DNA of 64,000 bases, from positions 43,000,437 through 43,064,436 of the forward strand of contig OX375873.1 in assembly GCA_947359465.1 (NCBI GenBank), in the 5' to 3' direction. Position 1 is the stretch's first letter. Each line of letters starts with the position of its first letter. The notes under the pieces were generated by a model that searched no databases, was not told where the DNA came from, and was given only the letters and a program-made list of their open reading frames with translations. The DNA comes from Metellina segmentata (lineage: Eukaryota > Arthropoda > Arachnida > Araneae > Tetragnathidae). The translations under genes and the position numbers were made by a program. Positions 12,901 to 22,598 of this stretch are shown piece by piece.

Positions 12901-15900
12901 ATTCAGAGATATAAGTTCCTCACTTCGGAAACATAAAATTAAAATCAATTATTCTGGTAGAGATACTCCTGAGATCGGATTGTTAATAGGTGCCGATTAT
13001 TCGGGACAATTGATGACGATCGACAAAAGCCTTATTGCTATCGAAACAAAACTGGGTTGGACACTACAAGGTCCGGTGAAGAGTCAATCTACCTTGCTTG
13101 ATGCCGTCGGACTTTGCAATTTAGATCTCACAGAACTGTGGAATTTAGAAACAATTGGCATAAAAGATCCGGCAGAAGTGAGGTCAAAGGAGAATTTAGG
13201 TAATGAAACCCTTAAATTCTTTCGAGAAAATGTGAAAGTAATAGAAGGTAATAGGTATGAAGTCTGTTTGCCTTGGAAGGACGGTCATCAGATTCTTGGA
13301 GATAATAAAGATAAAACGGAAAAGAGGCTTTATGCTAATACAAGACTTCAGAAAATGGGATATTTTGAAGATTACGATGATACTATAAAAAGCTGGCACG
13401 AGGAGGGTATGATTGAAATAGCTCCAAATAATGGTACAATTGGTCACTATCTATCGCATCAAGCAGTAATCAAGAATTCGAGTTTGACTACAAAAGTTTG
13501 TCCTGTATTAGATGCATCGTTAAAGGATGAGAAAGGGAATTCTTTAAATGCTTGCCTTGCAAGGGGGCCGAATTTGATAGAAATTCTGCCAAAACTTTTG
13601 ATGCAATTCCGACAACATACCATCGGTGTTACCGCTGATATAAAGAAAGCTTTCCTGCAGATTGGCTTGTCAGCTAGGGACAGAGACTTTTTGAAATTCC
13701 TATGGTGGAAAGATGCAAGCCAAAATGAAATTGTTACCTATAGGAACTGTCGTGTCCGGCATTACTTCAAGTCCGTTCTTGTTGGGAGCAACAATTTCCC
13801 ACCACTTAGATAATGCTTCACAAGGGTTAAAAGGAACAGCGCTTAAATTGAAGAAATCCTTTTATGTCGACAATTGTATCACCAGTTTTGAAACCGAAGA
13901 GGAAGTAGTCACGTTCAAAGAAGAATCCCGGACTCTGATGTCTTCAGGAGGGTTTGACCTTAGAGGGTGGATTGCTGCACCATTCAAAGGCACAACTTCC
14001 ACTCAAAAGATAACTTCAATTCTGGGACTCTCATGGGACACAGAGACTGATGAAATTTATTACAATTTAACCTCTTTGACCTTTTCTGAGAGTGTCCATA
14101 CCAAAAGGTCTCTGCTGTCAGTTGCACAGAGAATCTTCGACCCCATCGGATATACTAGTCCAGCTACGTTAATTCCAAAACTGATTTTGCAAAAAACATG
14201 GAAGATGAAACTTTCTTGGGATGAAAATCTTCCACAAGACATAGAAAGAGAGTTTCAGGCCTGGCTAAAAAAGTTGCATTTCTTGAATTATTGTAAACTT
14301 TCACATGGTTCCCACACCTTTATCCAAAAAAAATTCAAGGACTTTTAAGGACTTTTCAAAACCCAAAACAAATTTTTCAAGGACCTAAAATTTTTTATAA
14401 CGACCTAAAACAAGGCATACACAAAAGTTGTCAATTAAAAAAAAATGTGTATACAAAAAAAAGACAATTTTTTTAAAACTACTGATAGCCAAGAAAAGAA
14501 AGTTTATCATCAATTTTGGTAAAAATTTGGACTATCTTTCTTTATTTTGCTTTTTGTCTCAACTCAATGCTATCAGGCTACTTGCACACATATCAATTTC
14601 GGTCGTGCGATAAATTATTTTAGACGCACGAAGAAGAGTATGGGAGCTTGCACAGACGGTTCGATCTACATGACACAATCTCTATTTTCCTGTCGTCCAC
14701 TGCCTACAACAGACGGCTGTCATGGTTTATTTTGTTTGAGTAACAAAATAAATCAAAAGTTTTGACTGGTGTTAGGGCTTCTTTATTATCTAGTCTGAGT
14801 TTCTATCTTTGTGATCGTTAAAGATAGAGGGAAAATTTCAACGGATTTGAAATCTGCAGAAAATTTTCAACAATAGAAATCTTCAATGTGATTTTCTTAA
14901 ATTTTTTTTTTCTTCAATTGTAACTTTTATATTTTTGCAATAAGAATTTGGCTTCATTTCTTTGGATGCGTGACAGGTTTCCAATGACATCCTGACTGCT
15001 AAAGCTACGGTTTCCTAAGAAAGCAGTGCTGTTATCTAGCGAACGTGATACGTCATTATGTGGCGGGTATAACAAGATGGCTGTCTTAACGTAGACCAGA
15101 GGTGTCAACTTGGACAGAATACTGTGGAAAATGGACGATCTAGACATAGCATTACTAGTATATCTTGTAGTGTCAAAGCTGGAAACATCGGTTTCATTCA
15201 GAATGACGCCCAAATGACACACCTGCTTTGGAGGAAACTAGTCTGGACAAGTAGCAATGCAACACGAAATTACACTATTATGTACTAGTTAAAAAAAATC
15301 AAGTACTTTCAAGGACTTTTCACCAAGTTTCTTAATTTTCAAGGACTTTCAAGGGCCCCTAGTTAGGAAAAACAAATTCAAGGACTTTTAAGGACTTTTC
15401 AAGGACCGTGGGAACCCTGTTTCAAGACGACTTGTGTTTGGATCCTTTGACGAATGCTCTATTACTCTATATTGTTTTAGTGATGCTAGTAAGGTATCTT
15501 ATGCAGAATGCGTATTCTTACGTGCATCTTTTGAGGGCCAAACTTCGGTACAGTTAGTATTGTGTAAGTCTAGAGTAGCACCTGCCAAAGAAGTAACCAT
15601 TCCTAGATTAGAGTTGCTTGGAGCACTCATAGCTACTAGTTTGTATTGTCAAGTCATTGACGCTCTCAAATTGACAAGGTGCCAAGCGTATTTTTGGAGT
15701 GATTCATCTGTAGTTCTGACTTGGATAAAAAGAGATTCCCACTGGAGTATTTTCGTGGCAAATCGTGTCGCCGAAATTAGGGGATGCACCAAAACTGAAG
15801 ATTGGCATTATGTACTGGGTTCAATCAATCCAGCAGATCTTCCATCTAGAGCAGTGGTCCCCAACCCCCGGTCCGCGGACCGGTACGTGGATCAAATGGT

Positions 15901-18900
15901 ACCGGGCCGCCCTAGGAATATTAAATTATTTTTATTTTATTTACTGTGGTGTATTTATCTCTGGTTTGTGCAGTTCTTATCTATGAAATGTCCACTCAAA
16001 TTAGTAGGCGGTAAATCAGAATCTCTATTTTCCAATTTTATTCTAACCACATCGAATGTCTTTCTAATGGGAGTGTCATTTCCGAAAGTAAATACTGAGA
16101 GCGTTTATTTTCGAATAACAGGAAACCTTAATTTATCTGCAATTTCTTGTTTTAAAATTCTTTTTTCTTGTTTTACCCTTGTCAAAAACAATCTTATCGG
16201 AATTGACTGCACTTTAGTTTTTAACACCATACATAAGGTGTGAAGCAAAATGACATTACGTTTGTCAAGAGAAGGTGCTGAAAGAACATCTTTCGATTCC
16301 TTTCCGCTATTCTTTTTTCCATTTTGTTTTTTAACAGTCGGAAAACAAATACGATTATGCCAGCATAAAAAACAACTACCCTGTTTATGTGATAAATTTC
16401 TGTTTTCTTCCACAGTTAAATACTTACAAAGTTCTGAATCATGCTTCGCTTTGCAAAAGAGGCAACTTTCGTTATAAACGTCCTTTTTGTTTATATTATT
16501 CGCGAGCGAGTTCTCATTCCCTGACGCCAAAATCTCAAAAGCAGACGCAACATTTCCTCCTTGCCACTTCCGATGGGAATGTTGGTGAATAGTTTCAGTT
16601 CGCAAACCAGATGTTAAAAAATAATTTTTACCTATAGTTTATCTCCTTACAAATGAATTCTTACAATTTATCGATATCAAAAAAGGATGTTTCGTTCGTT
16701 TCACGATTAAAGTCTTCAGTTAAATTAAAGTTCAATTACTATATTAAGAAGGTAAAGAGAAGGTGTGTATCGCTCTTCTCTCTGTTCACTGGAACTTTCT
16801 CATGTTTAACAGTGCTTGGTGTACGTGAATATTGTCTTTCCTCAAATTTAACCCACAAATTAGCAAAAATGAGTACGAAACAGACGTTGTTAGAAAGTTT
16901 CATTGTGAAAAAGAAAAGACACAGTGAAGAGACAGAAGAAAAGCCTTCAACATCAAAGAAACATGTAACTTTTAACAGACAATACCATGAGTCCTACTTG
17001 AAATATGGATTTACCGCGACAGGTGATTTCCACACACCAAAACCGCTCTGCATAGTTTGCGGCGACCAGCTCTCTAATGAGGCAATGAAACCTTCAAAAT
17101 TGTTTCGCCACTTGAACGCTAAACACCCTGGATTAAAAGACAAGCCCCTGGAGTATTTTGAAAGAAAAAAACGGGAACACGAAGGACAGGAGAAATTTAT
17201 GAGGGCCACCACATCAATAAAGGAGAATGCACTGAGAGCATCATATTTGGTGGCTAACTGTATTGCTAAGGCTAAAAAGCCATTCACTATCGGTGAAGAA
17301 TTGATCCTGCCCTCCACTAAAGACATTTGCCGTGAACTTCTAGGAGAGGCTGCTGTGGAAAAGATAGCAAATGTGCCTTTGTTGGCTAGCACTGTGACTA
17401 GGCGCATTGAGGAAATAGCCGAAGACATTGAGACACAATTGTTGGAGAGGATTAATACATCACCGTGGTACGCACTACAGGTTGACGAATCTACAGATAT
17501 CGACAACAAGGCAATACTACTTGTTTATGTGCAATATCTATATCAGGAGGATGTACATGAGGATTTTTTATGTGCATTATCTTTGCCAACCAACACCACA
17601 GGAGCAGAACTGTTCCAAGTCACTGGATGGTTATATATCAGGACAATTAAAATGGTCCTTTTGTGTCGGCATTTGCACAGACGGAGCTGCTGCAATGACC
17701 GGACGACTGTCTGGTTTAACTGCTCGGATTAAGGAGGTTGCACCTGAAAGTGAATCTACGCATTGTCTCATTCACAGGGAAATGCTGGCAAGCCGAAAAA
17801 TGTCACCGGAATTTAACAGCGTATTGATTGATGTCGTTAAAGTTATTAACCACATCAAAGCCCACGCCCTTAACTCGCCCCTGTTTGAGCAGCTTTGTGA
17901 GGAGATGGACGCAGAGTACAGATGCCTTCTTTTATACACAGAAATAAGATGGTTATCCAGAGGAAAATCGCTAATGAGAGTATTTGAATTGCGAGAGCCA
18001 TTGCAAAGATTTCTCTCAGAAAAGAAGTCACCGCTGGCAGGACATTTCAGTGACAAGGTATGGGTCGCAAAACTGGCTTACCTGTGTGACATATTCAACT
18101 TGCTCAATGAACTCAATCTGTGCCTTCAGGGGAAAATTATAACTGTTTTCAAGTTGGCAGACAAAGTAGCTGCATTTAAAGCCTAACTGGAGTTGTGGGG
18201 ACGGCGCGTGAACAGAGGCATTTTGGACATGTTTCAGACATTAGCGGGGATTTTAGGCGAGACTGAGCCTGAATATTCATTCTCCCATATGGTACACGAT
18301 CATCCGTCTTTGCTTTTAAAAGAGTTCGAGCGCTACTTCCCAACCACTAAAGAACCACGAACTGGCAAGGAATGGATCCGCGACCCATTTGTCAACAAAT
18401 CAGGCGAATCTAGCATGTCTGTGCAAGAAGAAGATCAACTGCTGGAGATTGCAAATGACGGTGGCCTTAAAACTACGTTCGAGACAACAACTCTGCCGGT
18501 GTTCTGGATTAAAGTCATGGCGGAATACCCTGAGATTGCCACCACAGCACTTAAATCCCTATTGTCATTTCCGACAACCTATCTGTGTGAAGCGGGTTTT
18601 TCTGCAGTGACAGCAACCAAAACAAAACAACGGAATAAACTGGACATAAGCAACACACTTTGGGTGTCATTGTTTCCTATTACCCCCAGATGGAACAGTC
18701 TCGTTGCAAAGAAACAAGCTCAGGGTTCTCATTGATTTATCGTTCTAGTGAATTAAAATGTTAAATCACTTTATATTCATTTTTTGGTGAAACTGTATTT
18801 TACAAAGCATGTTTAAATACAATTAAATTAAAATTATTAAAACAAAACAATTTAAAGTATAAACAATCAACGTGCCTCCCCCCCCCCTCAGAGGGCAGCG

Positions 18901-21900
18901 GTAAAATTATCAAACGTTGACAGGTCCGCGGCGATAAAAAGGTTGGGGAGCACTGATCTAGAGGGTGCGATGGCAGAAAACTACTGCAGAGCAGATGGTG
19001 GGAGGGGCCCGACTGGCTTAAACAAGAGCCAGATAAATGGCCTATGTATGGAGTGTCAGAAGTAGATGAAGAAACGGTTAATTCAGAAAGAAGGAAAAAC
19101 GTGGTTTCTAGCGTTTCCTGTATCACCCCACACTTTTCGGATACATTTACTCGATTTTCTAGTTATTATAAGAATGTGAGAGTGTTAGCTTGGATCTATA
19201 GATTTTTCAATAACAATCGTCATGAGAAGGATGCAAGATTAAGATGTAAAGAGCTAATCTCGGAATAAGTGAATTTTTCAGAAAAAAAGTTGTTATATTT
19301 GATTCAAACCAAGAGTTTTCATAATACTGATGCTAAGGCTTTAAAAGGGATGCATACATTTAAGGATGACAGTGGACTAATTTGAATAAGAACTAAACTA
19401 GTTTTAAGTGACGAAGACGAGAACTTCAAGTGTCCAATTCTATTGCCAGGAAACCATACACTAGTTCACCGCTTAATAGAACAGAAGCATCGACGACTGC
19501 AACATGCAGGTGACGGAACCTTGATCTCTAATTTAAGAGAAGATTATTGGATTGTTGGTGTGAGACGACTTATAAAAAGAATTTGCTCAAAGTGTGTTAT
19601 TTGCAAAAGATTCAAAGGGAAATCTATTCAGCCGCCATTCGCACCCCTACCAAAAGACCGTATAAAATTTGCAGGAGTCTTTGAGGTTACTGGAATTGAT
19701 TTGGCTGGCCCACTCTATGTATTGTCTGGTGAAAAGGCATGGATTGTGATTTTTACATGTGCCATTTATCGTGCTGTCACTTCGAATTAACGGAGTCTTT
19801 ATCAACAGATTCCTTTATAATGACACTAAGACGATTCATAGCCAGAAGGGGTAGATTAAGCGTTACATATACGAATAATGTTACTAACTTTGCGGGAGCC
19901 AATAGAGCGTTAAACGAGCTTGATTGGGAAAGAATACTAGAGTTTTCGACAATTGAGAAGATTAAATGGAAATTCAATCCTCTAACCGCTGCCTGGTGGG
20001 GTGGTTTTTGGGAGAGGTTGGTGCGGATGGTAAAAGAGCTTTTAAGACGAGTTTTGGGTTCTAAAACAATAAGTTGTATTGAATTAGAAACGGTGCTAAG
20101 CGATTGTGAAGCAACGATGAATTCAAGACCATTGACTTATTTAGAAGACGAGACGACAGAATTAAAGCCATTGACACCTGCATATTTTATGCAAGGAATT
20201 CCACACAATGATGTGCAGGATCTCGATACTATTGACAGTAACAGCTTGAATCGTCGTCTGCGGTATCTGCAAAAGCTCCGAAATGATTTACGCACAAGAT
20301 TCAGAAATGAATTCCTAGCCATGCTAGTGCATAGAGGAGAACGAAGGGGAGACACCTTACAAGTGGGTGATGTGGTTTTGATTGGCACTCCAGACAAGCG
20401 CATCAACTGGCCTTTGGGTCTCGTTCTTCAGGTATTTCCGGGTACAGATGGCCATGTAAGAGTGGCGAAAGTAAAAACGGCTCAGGGTGAAAAAAAAAGA
20501 CCCGTCCAAAACCTTTATTTTTTAGAAGTATCTCGTCCTGCAGATCTACCTCCGCGTTGTCAATCTCAAGTGTTGCCAAACTGAAATAGTCTATAGTGTT
20601 GCAATTTTGTAAAATTGCAAGGTGGGAGAATGTTGAAGAACGTGAACAGACTCAATGGTTGTGACTTTTGTTTACTAGTGACTTTAATTTAACATGTTTT
20701 TTAAGGTAAATGTGTGTGGCAACAGTGATGTTGTTTTTGATTTCTTCTTGTGAAAAATATTGATTTCGTTCGTTTGAATACTGTTCTGATCGCTGTTAAT
20801 TAAAAAGGTTTTCGTTTAGTTCCATTGTCATTTATTAAAGAAAAAGATTTAGATAGAATTTAAACAAGATTTAGATCGAATTTAAACAGGTACATTTAAG
20901 TCCATCTAACCTTTCCATGAGGGCCGAGTACATTAAATTAAAAAACACTTTGCACAATGTTGCATGTATAGGTAGTTAGTTAACGTCACACTGGAGAAAC
21001 AACTGGATATTGGACCAGAATCCATCCCGAAGGGAAAGATTCAAGAACAACACTTTTAATTTTTAACCCATCAGATGAAAAGATCACTAGAGCTGGCACT
21101 CCAAACTCTACAACAATATGGAAATTGGTACACAACAGATTCAACATGTACCAGCCCACTGTGTACACAACAGTCTTTGGCTGGATCGAGTTCTTCCAGT
21201 TGCTCTTCCAACAGGGCTACCGCAGCCTGTTGAATGTATAGACTGGCCCCACACGTATAAAACTTAGCCTATGCTGATAGATTAGTGAGTGATGCTTGTT
21301 TTCAGTGAGAAAAAAAAATATTTGTTGGGTAGTTGTCTTTGTCATCTCAACACTGGTGCAAACTCCTTCCCAAATTTGGAAAATATTCCCAATGACCAAG
21401 AATGAAATCAAGTTTTAAAAGTAACATCTATAACACACCGTTTCTAAGAGTCACTGAGTCTTGATCACTAGTAACCTTATGAAATATTTATGGATAGGGT
21501 CTAAGACCCCAAACATAAGAAATATTACAAGTTATGAGTAACCAAATAGTGATTCAATATTTCTAACAGCCATTTTATCAGACTTGGTGCAAAGTCTTAG
21601 ACCTTCAACGATTTTAATGTTGGGGGGACAATAAATCAAATACATTTGTGATACAAAAAAAAAATCAAAGAGCTAGAATCAATCAAAGGTTCCTGGCAAG
21701 AAAAGAAACATCCCAACACTGGTGCAACAAGAAAAGTAACGCTGATTTGCAACAACAAAAATGACAAGACAAGAATTAAAAATCTTTCATTTTGCAGCAT
21801 AAAACTTGTCAGTGACCGAGCGATGTCAAATTTGATAAATGTGTGTAGTAGTGGCCAAGGACAGAGGGACACTTCATACCTAAATCGGACATGCACATTT

Positions 21901-22598
21901 ATTTTACAATATAATACAAAGTTTTAGATATACACGCCGCACCGTACGGTGCAACCCCCCCTCCCCCCCCAATGGCGGGGACATATGAACTTAATCATTG
22001 GCCACTACAAGGCCGGAAGTGATGGCCACTTGTAAAGGAGCACCCAGTGAGAGGACCATCATTGCCCTTAACAAAGGACAGCACAATATACATCCATGCC
22101 ATGACCCCGGAACCTTCTGATCCAGAGGTCAACACCGTAACCACTAGACCAGTTAGTCGGCAGTGCTAAAAAATGTCTCACTCTTCTCAAGTCTAAAATG
22201 AAAATGACCTTCCTTATGTTCTCGTCTAGAACAGTGCCAAGATTTCATGTTCTTGATCATATCAGAACACAGGCACTTGTCATTCATCGATGGTCGTCTA
22301 CTACAACTGTTCGTAAAACTTAGTATTCGTAATCACGTGTCGGGAAATCGTTACAAAACTTACTAGTAATTACGGAAGATTATTTAAACACAATTAAACC
22401 ATTACAGTAGTTAGCATTAATTAACCTCTTAGAGTAATTAATCTCTGGATAAAAAAAGTACTTTTAGTATTAGATATAAGCAATTACAATGTAAAATTTT
22501 TTAAATGCATAAAATTGGGCCATTATACTTACGAAAGGATGATCTTTCCTCCAAGCCTTGCGCTCTTCGGCCAGACGAGCCATAGCAATACCCGACAT
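2480..22598 (-). CDS. UBE2I: UBC9 / UBE2I, SUMO-conjugating E2 enzyme (6 coding exons)
   Basis: Accepts SUMO from the SAE1/SAE2 E1 as a thioester on its active-site cysteine and transfers it to lysines of mainly nuclear targets. Coding exons in transcript order are 22533-22598, 9781-9864, 9330-9402, 4762-4871, 2621-2700 and 2480-2546. All junctions have GT/AG ends and the phases add up to 480 nt, 159 aa (human 158). It starts M-S-G-I-A and continues through [49 protein letters not shown] and [10 protein letters not shown] to [10 protein letters not shown]. The HPN motif and catalytic Cys93 sit at the canonical positions. One oddity is W-D-L-G at residues 53-56, where relatives have W-E-G-G. 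Intron 1 is 12.7 kb because it contains a BEL/Pao element in antisense orientation. The gene is head to head with ALYREF. Confidence 0.97.
2621..2700 (-). CDS. UBE2I: UBC9 coding exon 5
   Basis: Encodes [13 protein letters not shown] through AQAEAYTIY plus two bases of Cys138. It has a TTAG acceptor and a GTAGGT donor. Confidence 0.96.
3801..3959 (-). repeat. tRNA-derived SINE, internally deleted, with an AT microsatellite
   Basis: On the minus strand it begins GCCGACCAACCAGTCTATTG, the tRNA-like head shared with copies near 22.1, 31.0 and 31.7 kb. It then reads TAGATCGGAAGGTTCCTGG and ends with the tail motif CAATAGCC...TTGTGTTGCTCT also seen near 32.7 kb. The middle of the tail is missing. 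An (AT)n run has expanded inside the head. Confidence 0.8.
3879..3927. repeat. AT dinucleotide microsatellite
   Basis: About 49 bp of nearly pure AT repeat, broken by one GC, lying inside the SINE head. Confidence 0.95.
4762..4871 (-). CDS. UBE2I: UBC9 coding exon 4 (active site)
   Basis: Encodes residues 75-111: [14 protein letters not shown], then T-V-C with catalytic Cys93, and [10 protein letters not shown]. It has a CAACAG acceptor and a GTAACA donor. Confidence 0.97.
6088..6260 (+). pseudogene. PIF/Harbinger (HARBI1-like) transposase N-terminal remnant
   Basis: A 73-codon frame opens with [15 protein letters not shown] and [12 protein letters not shown]. This resembles the region before the DDE domain of HARBI1-like nucleases, where F-x-x-Y-F-R-M-S followed by an N-T-x-x-R segment is typical. 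The frame then degenerates and no DDE domain follows. Recognition is from memory of the family pattern. Confidence 0.5.
7253..7427 (+). repeat. Dispersed repeat, first copy (possible LINE 3' tail)
   Basis: Matches 43007-43185 over about 175 bp, sharing AGAGAATAAAACTATTA, ATCTTCTAGATT, GACTACCTGTGTGCC and AATATTAGAGAT. The layout (a conserved stretch ending in an AT-rich terminus) resembles the 3' end of a truncated LINE. No coding part is attached. Confidence 0.7.
9330..9402 (-). CDS. UBE2I: UBC9 coding exon 3
   Basis: Encodes residues 51-74 plus the first base of Cys75. It includes the unusual TPWDLGLYK stretch and the conserved [11 protein letters not shown]. The acceptor is TTTCAG and the donor GTAAG. 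Confidence 0.96.
9781..9864 (-). CDS. UBE2I: UBC9 coding exon 2
   Basis: Encodes residues 23-50, from GFVARPTKN to AIPGKKG. It lies between a CTAG acceptor and a GTAAGT donor, in phase 0 on both sides. Confidence 0.96.
9865..10933 (-). other. UBC9 intron 1, 3' part
   Basis: Intron sequence between exon 2 and the BEL/Pao insertion. It contains one copy of the dispersed repeat at about 10690-10850. The last five bases (10929-10933, GGTAC) are the BEL target duplication. Confidence 0.7.
10690..10850 (-). repeat. Dispersed repeat family 'GGYCAAATATGGC', copy 1
   Basis: Contains diverged GGTGCAATGGCCCTATTTGG, then TTTACTGACACAGAAGAGAAA and ACACCCGACAGGTA, in opposite orientation to the copies near 33.5 and 52.3 kb. 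No coding content. Confidence 0.6.
10934..11191 (+). repeat. BEL/Pao 5' LTR
   Basis: 258 bp, starting TGTTGAAGAACGTG and ending TTTAAACA. It matches the 3' LTR with only a few differences, so insertion is moderately recent. Confidence 0.95.
11194..11210 (+). promoter_or_regulatory. Primer-binding site of the BEL/Pao element
   Basis: TGGCGTCCGCGACAGG starts two bases after the 5' LTR. A TGG start complementary to a tRNA CCA end at this spot is the expected minus-strand primer site. I do not assign the tRNA. Confidence 0.7.
11276..12583 (+). pseudogene. BEL/Pao gag (two in-frame TAG codons)
   Basis: Reads in one frame, most likely from the methionine at 11312 ([15 protein letters not shown]). 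Predicted coiled-coil-like N-terminus, then [16 protein letters not shown] typical of BEL gag. The C-terminus has zinc-knuckle-like CxxC...H..C clusters ([36 protein letters not shown]). A TAG at 11723-11725 falls directly after FWG, where a glutamine is usual. The frame stays open on both sides of it. A second TAG at 12581-12583 separates gag from protease in the same frame. Confidence 0.9.
12596..14303 (+). pseudogene. BEL/Pao protease and reverse transcriptase (frameshifted)
   Basis: Frame is continuous with gag apart from the TAG at 12581. The protease shows [11 protein letters not shown] with catalytic DSG. The reverse transcriptase shows [14 protein letters not shown], a shift of frame near 13750 (from 12596-13813 into 13713-14348), [13 protein letters not shown], and then FYVDNCITS as its YxDD-like box. 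YVDN is, as I recall, normal for part of this lineage and not counted as damage. Coding stops at 14303 where the 5-bp-TSD element is inserted, and resumes at 15425 in frame. Confidence 0.9.
14304..15419 (+). mobile_element. Non-autonomous inverted-repeat transposon, family A, copy 1
   Basis: Ends are CATGGTTCCCAC...GTGGGAACCCTG with repeated 'AAGTCCTTGAA' motifs inside both ends. It has a 5-bp TSD TTTCA (14299-14303, 15420-15424). Deleting it plus one TSD restores the BEL reading frame (CKLS then RRLVFG), which proves the boundaries. It is 1116 bp with no recognisable transposase. It is the inverse orientation of the copy at 31859-32641. CA...TG ends with 5-bp TSDs would fit a hAT5-type lineage, but this is inference. 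Confidence 0.93.
15425..15851 (+). pseudogene. BEL/Pao RNase H segment
   Basis: Continuation of pol after the first insertion. Motifs: [12 protein letters not shown] (first Asp), [10 protein letters not shown] (Glu), [11 protein letters not shown] (Asp), and NPADLPSRA. Interrupted at 15851 by the hAT transposon; reading continues in frame at 18964. Confidence 0.9.
15960..16605 (-). pseudogene. Fragment of a second BEL/Pao element (gag-protease) inside the hAT
   Basis: Minus strand. Zinc-knuckle-like [16 protein letters not shown] and GSCFLCWHN lead into [12 protein letters not shown] (start of the BEL aspartic protease region). After a frame change near 16105 the frame reads [19 protein letters not shown]. 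It is diverged from the surrounding BEL element, so it comes from a different family. Exact ends are not visible. Confidence 0.8.
16869..18735 (+). pseudogene. hAT transposase, ZBED5-like (broken)
   Basis: Likely start [22 protein letters not shown]-type finger follows (CIVCGDQLS ... FRHLNAKHP). Then come the first catalytic Asp region ([15 protein letters not shown]), [30 protein letters not shown], and a C-terminal dimerisation region ([24 protein letters not shown]). A one-base frameshift near 17615 and an in-frame TAA at 18184-18186 disrupt it. Apart from these it is almost full length, so a related active source could exist in the genome. Confidence 0.92.
18964..20584 (+). pseudogene. 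BEL/Pao integrase and C-terminal region
   Basis: After the hAT, pol continues to an integrase: zinc-binding [15 protein letters not shown] with [10 protein letters not shown], then GIDLAGPLY (first Asp). The second acidic site reads YTNNVTNF where SDN is normal, so the Asp is lost. [17 protein letters not shown] gives the Glu. Stops at 19266 (TAA) and 19383 (TGA, probably from CGA), and a one-base frameshift near 19785, break the frame. It terminates normally at 20582-20584. Confidence 0.9.
20621..20630 (+). promoter_or_regulatory. Polypurine tract of the BEL/Pao element
   Basis: GGTGGGAGAA directly abuts the 3' LTR, the expected plus-strand priming site. Confidence 0.7.
20631..20888 (+). 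repeat. BEL/Pao 3' LTR
   Basis: 258 bp, TGTTGAAGAACGTG...TTTAAACA, followed by GGTAC, the TSD also found before the 5' LTR. Confidence 0.95.
20894..22532 (-). other. UBC9 intron 1, 5' part
   Basis: Intron between the BEL element and exon 1. It holds a SINE at 21970-22161 with poly-C sequence next to it. I see no other identifiable feature. Confidence 0.7.
21970..22161 (-). repeat. tRNA-derived SINE, tail type 1
   Basis: Minus-strand head GCCGACTAACTGGTCTAGTG with an A-box-like TAGTGGTTACGG. The tail contains AAGTGGCCATCACTTCCGGC and CCCGCCATT. Same family and tail as 30855-31071. Confidence 0.85.
22533..22598 (-). CDS. UBE2I: UBC9 coding exon 1
   Basis: Encodes residues 1-22 ([20 protein letters not shown] then PF) and ends in phase 0 at a GTAAGT donor. 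A run of T followed by AAG lies just upstream of the ATG on the minus strand, so this exon is probably preceded by an intron and a non-coding 5' exon near 24.4 kb. Confidence 0.97.

Larger units (their letters stand above)
15852..18955 (+). mobile_element. hAT transposon (ZBED5-like transposase)
   Basis: Starts CAGTGGTCCCCAACCCCCGG and ends GGTTGGGGAGCACTG, with an 8-bp TSD ATCTAGAG (15844-15851, 18956-18963). This is diagnostic of hAT. It carries a plus-strand transposase gene (16869-18735) and a reversed BEL/Pao fragment in its 5' part. Removing the element joins PSRG to CDGRK in the BEL frame. Confidence 0.95.
10934..20888 (+). mobile_element. BEL/Pao LTR retrotransposon, with two nested DNA transposons
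   Basis: Two 258-bp LTRs of near-identical sequence (10934-11191 and 20631-20888), TG...CA ends and a 5-bp TSD GGTAC (10929-10933, 20889-20893) define it exactly. Domain order is gag with zinc knuckles, aspartic protease, reverse transcriptase, RNase H, integrase. This order and the protein motifs are BEL/Pao. It lies antisense in UBC9 intron 1. It is dead: there are in-frame stops at 11723, 12581, 19266 and 19383, frameshifts near 13750 and 19785, and insertions at 14304-15419 and 15852-18955. Without the two insertions the internal region would be about 5.2 kb. Confidence 0.95.

Noticed and set aside
13860..13880. YVDN box in BEL reverse transcriptase as a lethal change
   Set aside because: As I recall, YVDN occurs naturally in one BEL/Pao lineage, so I did not count it as damage.
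16105..16605. Host gene on the minus strand inside the hAT
   Set aside because: Zinc-knuckle and protease-like sequence identify it as a BEL/Pao fragment.
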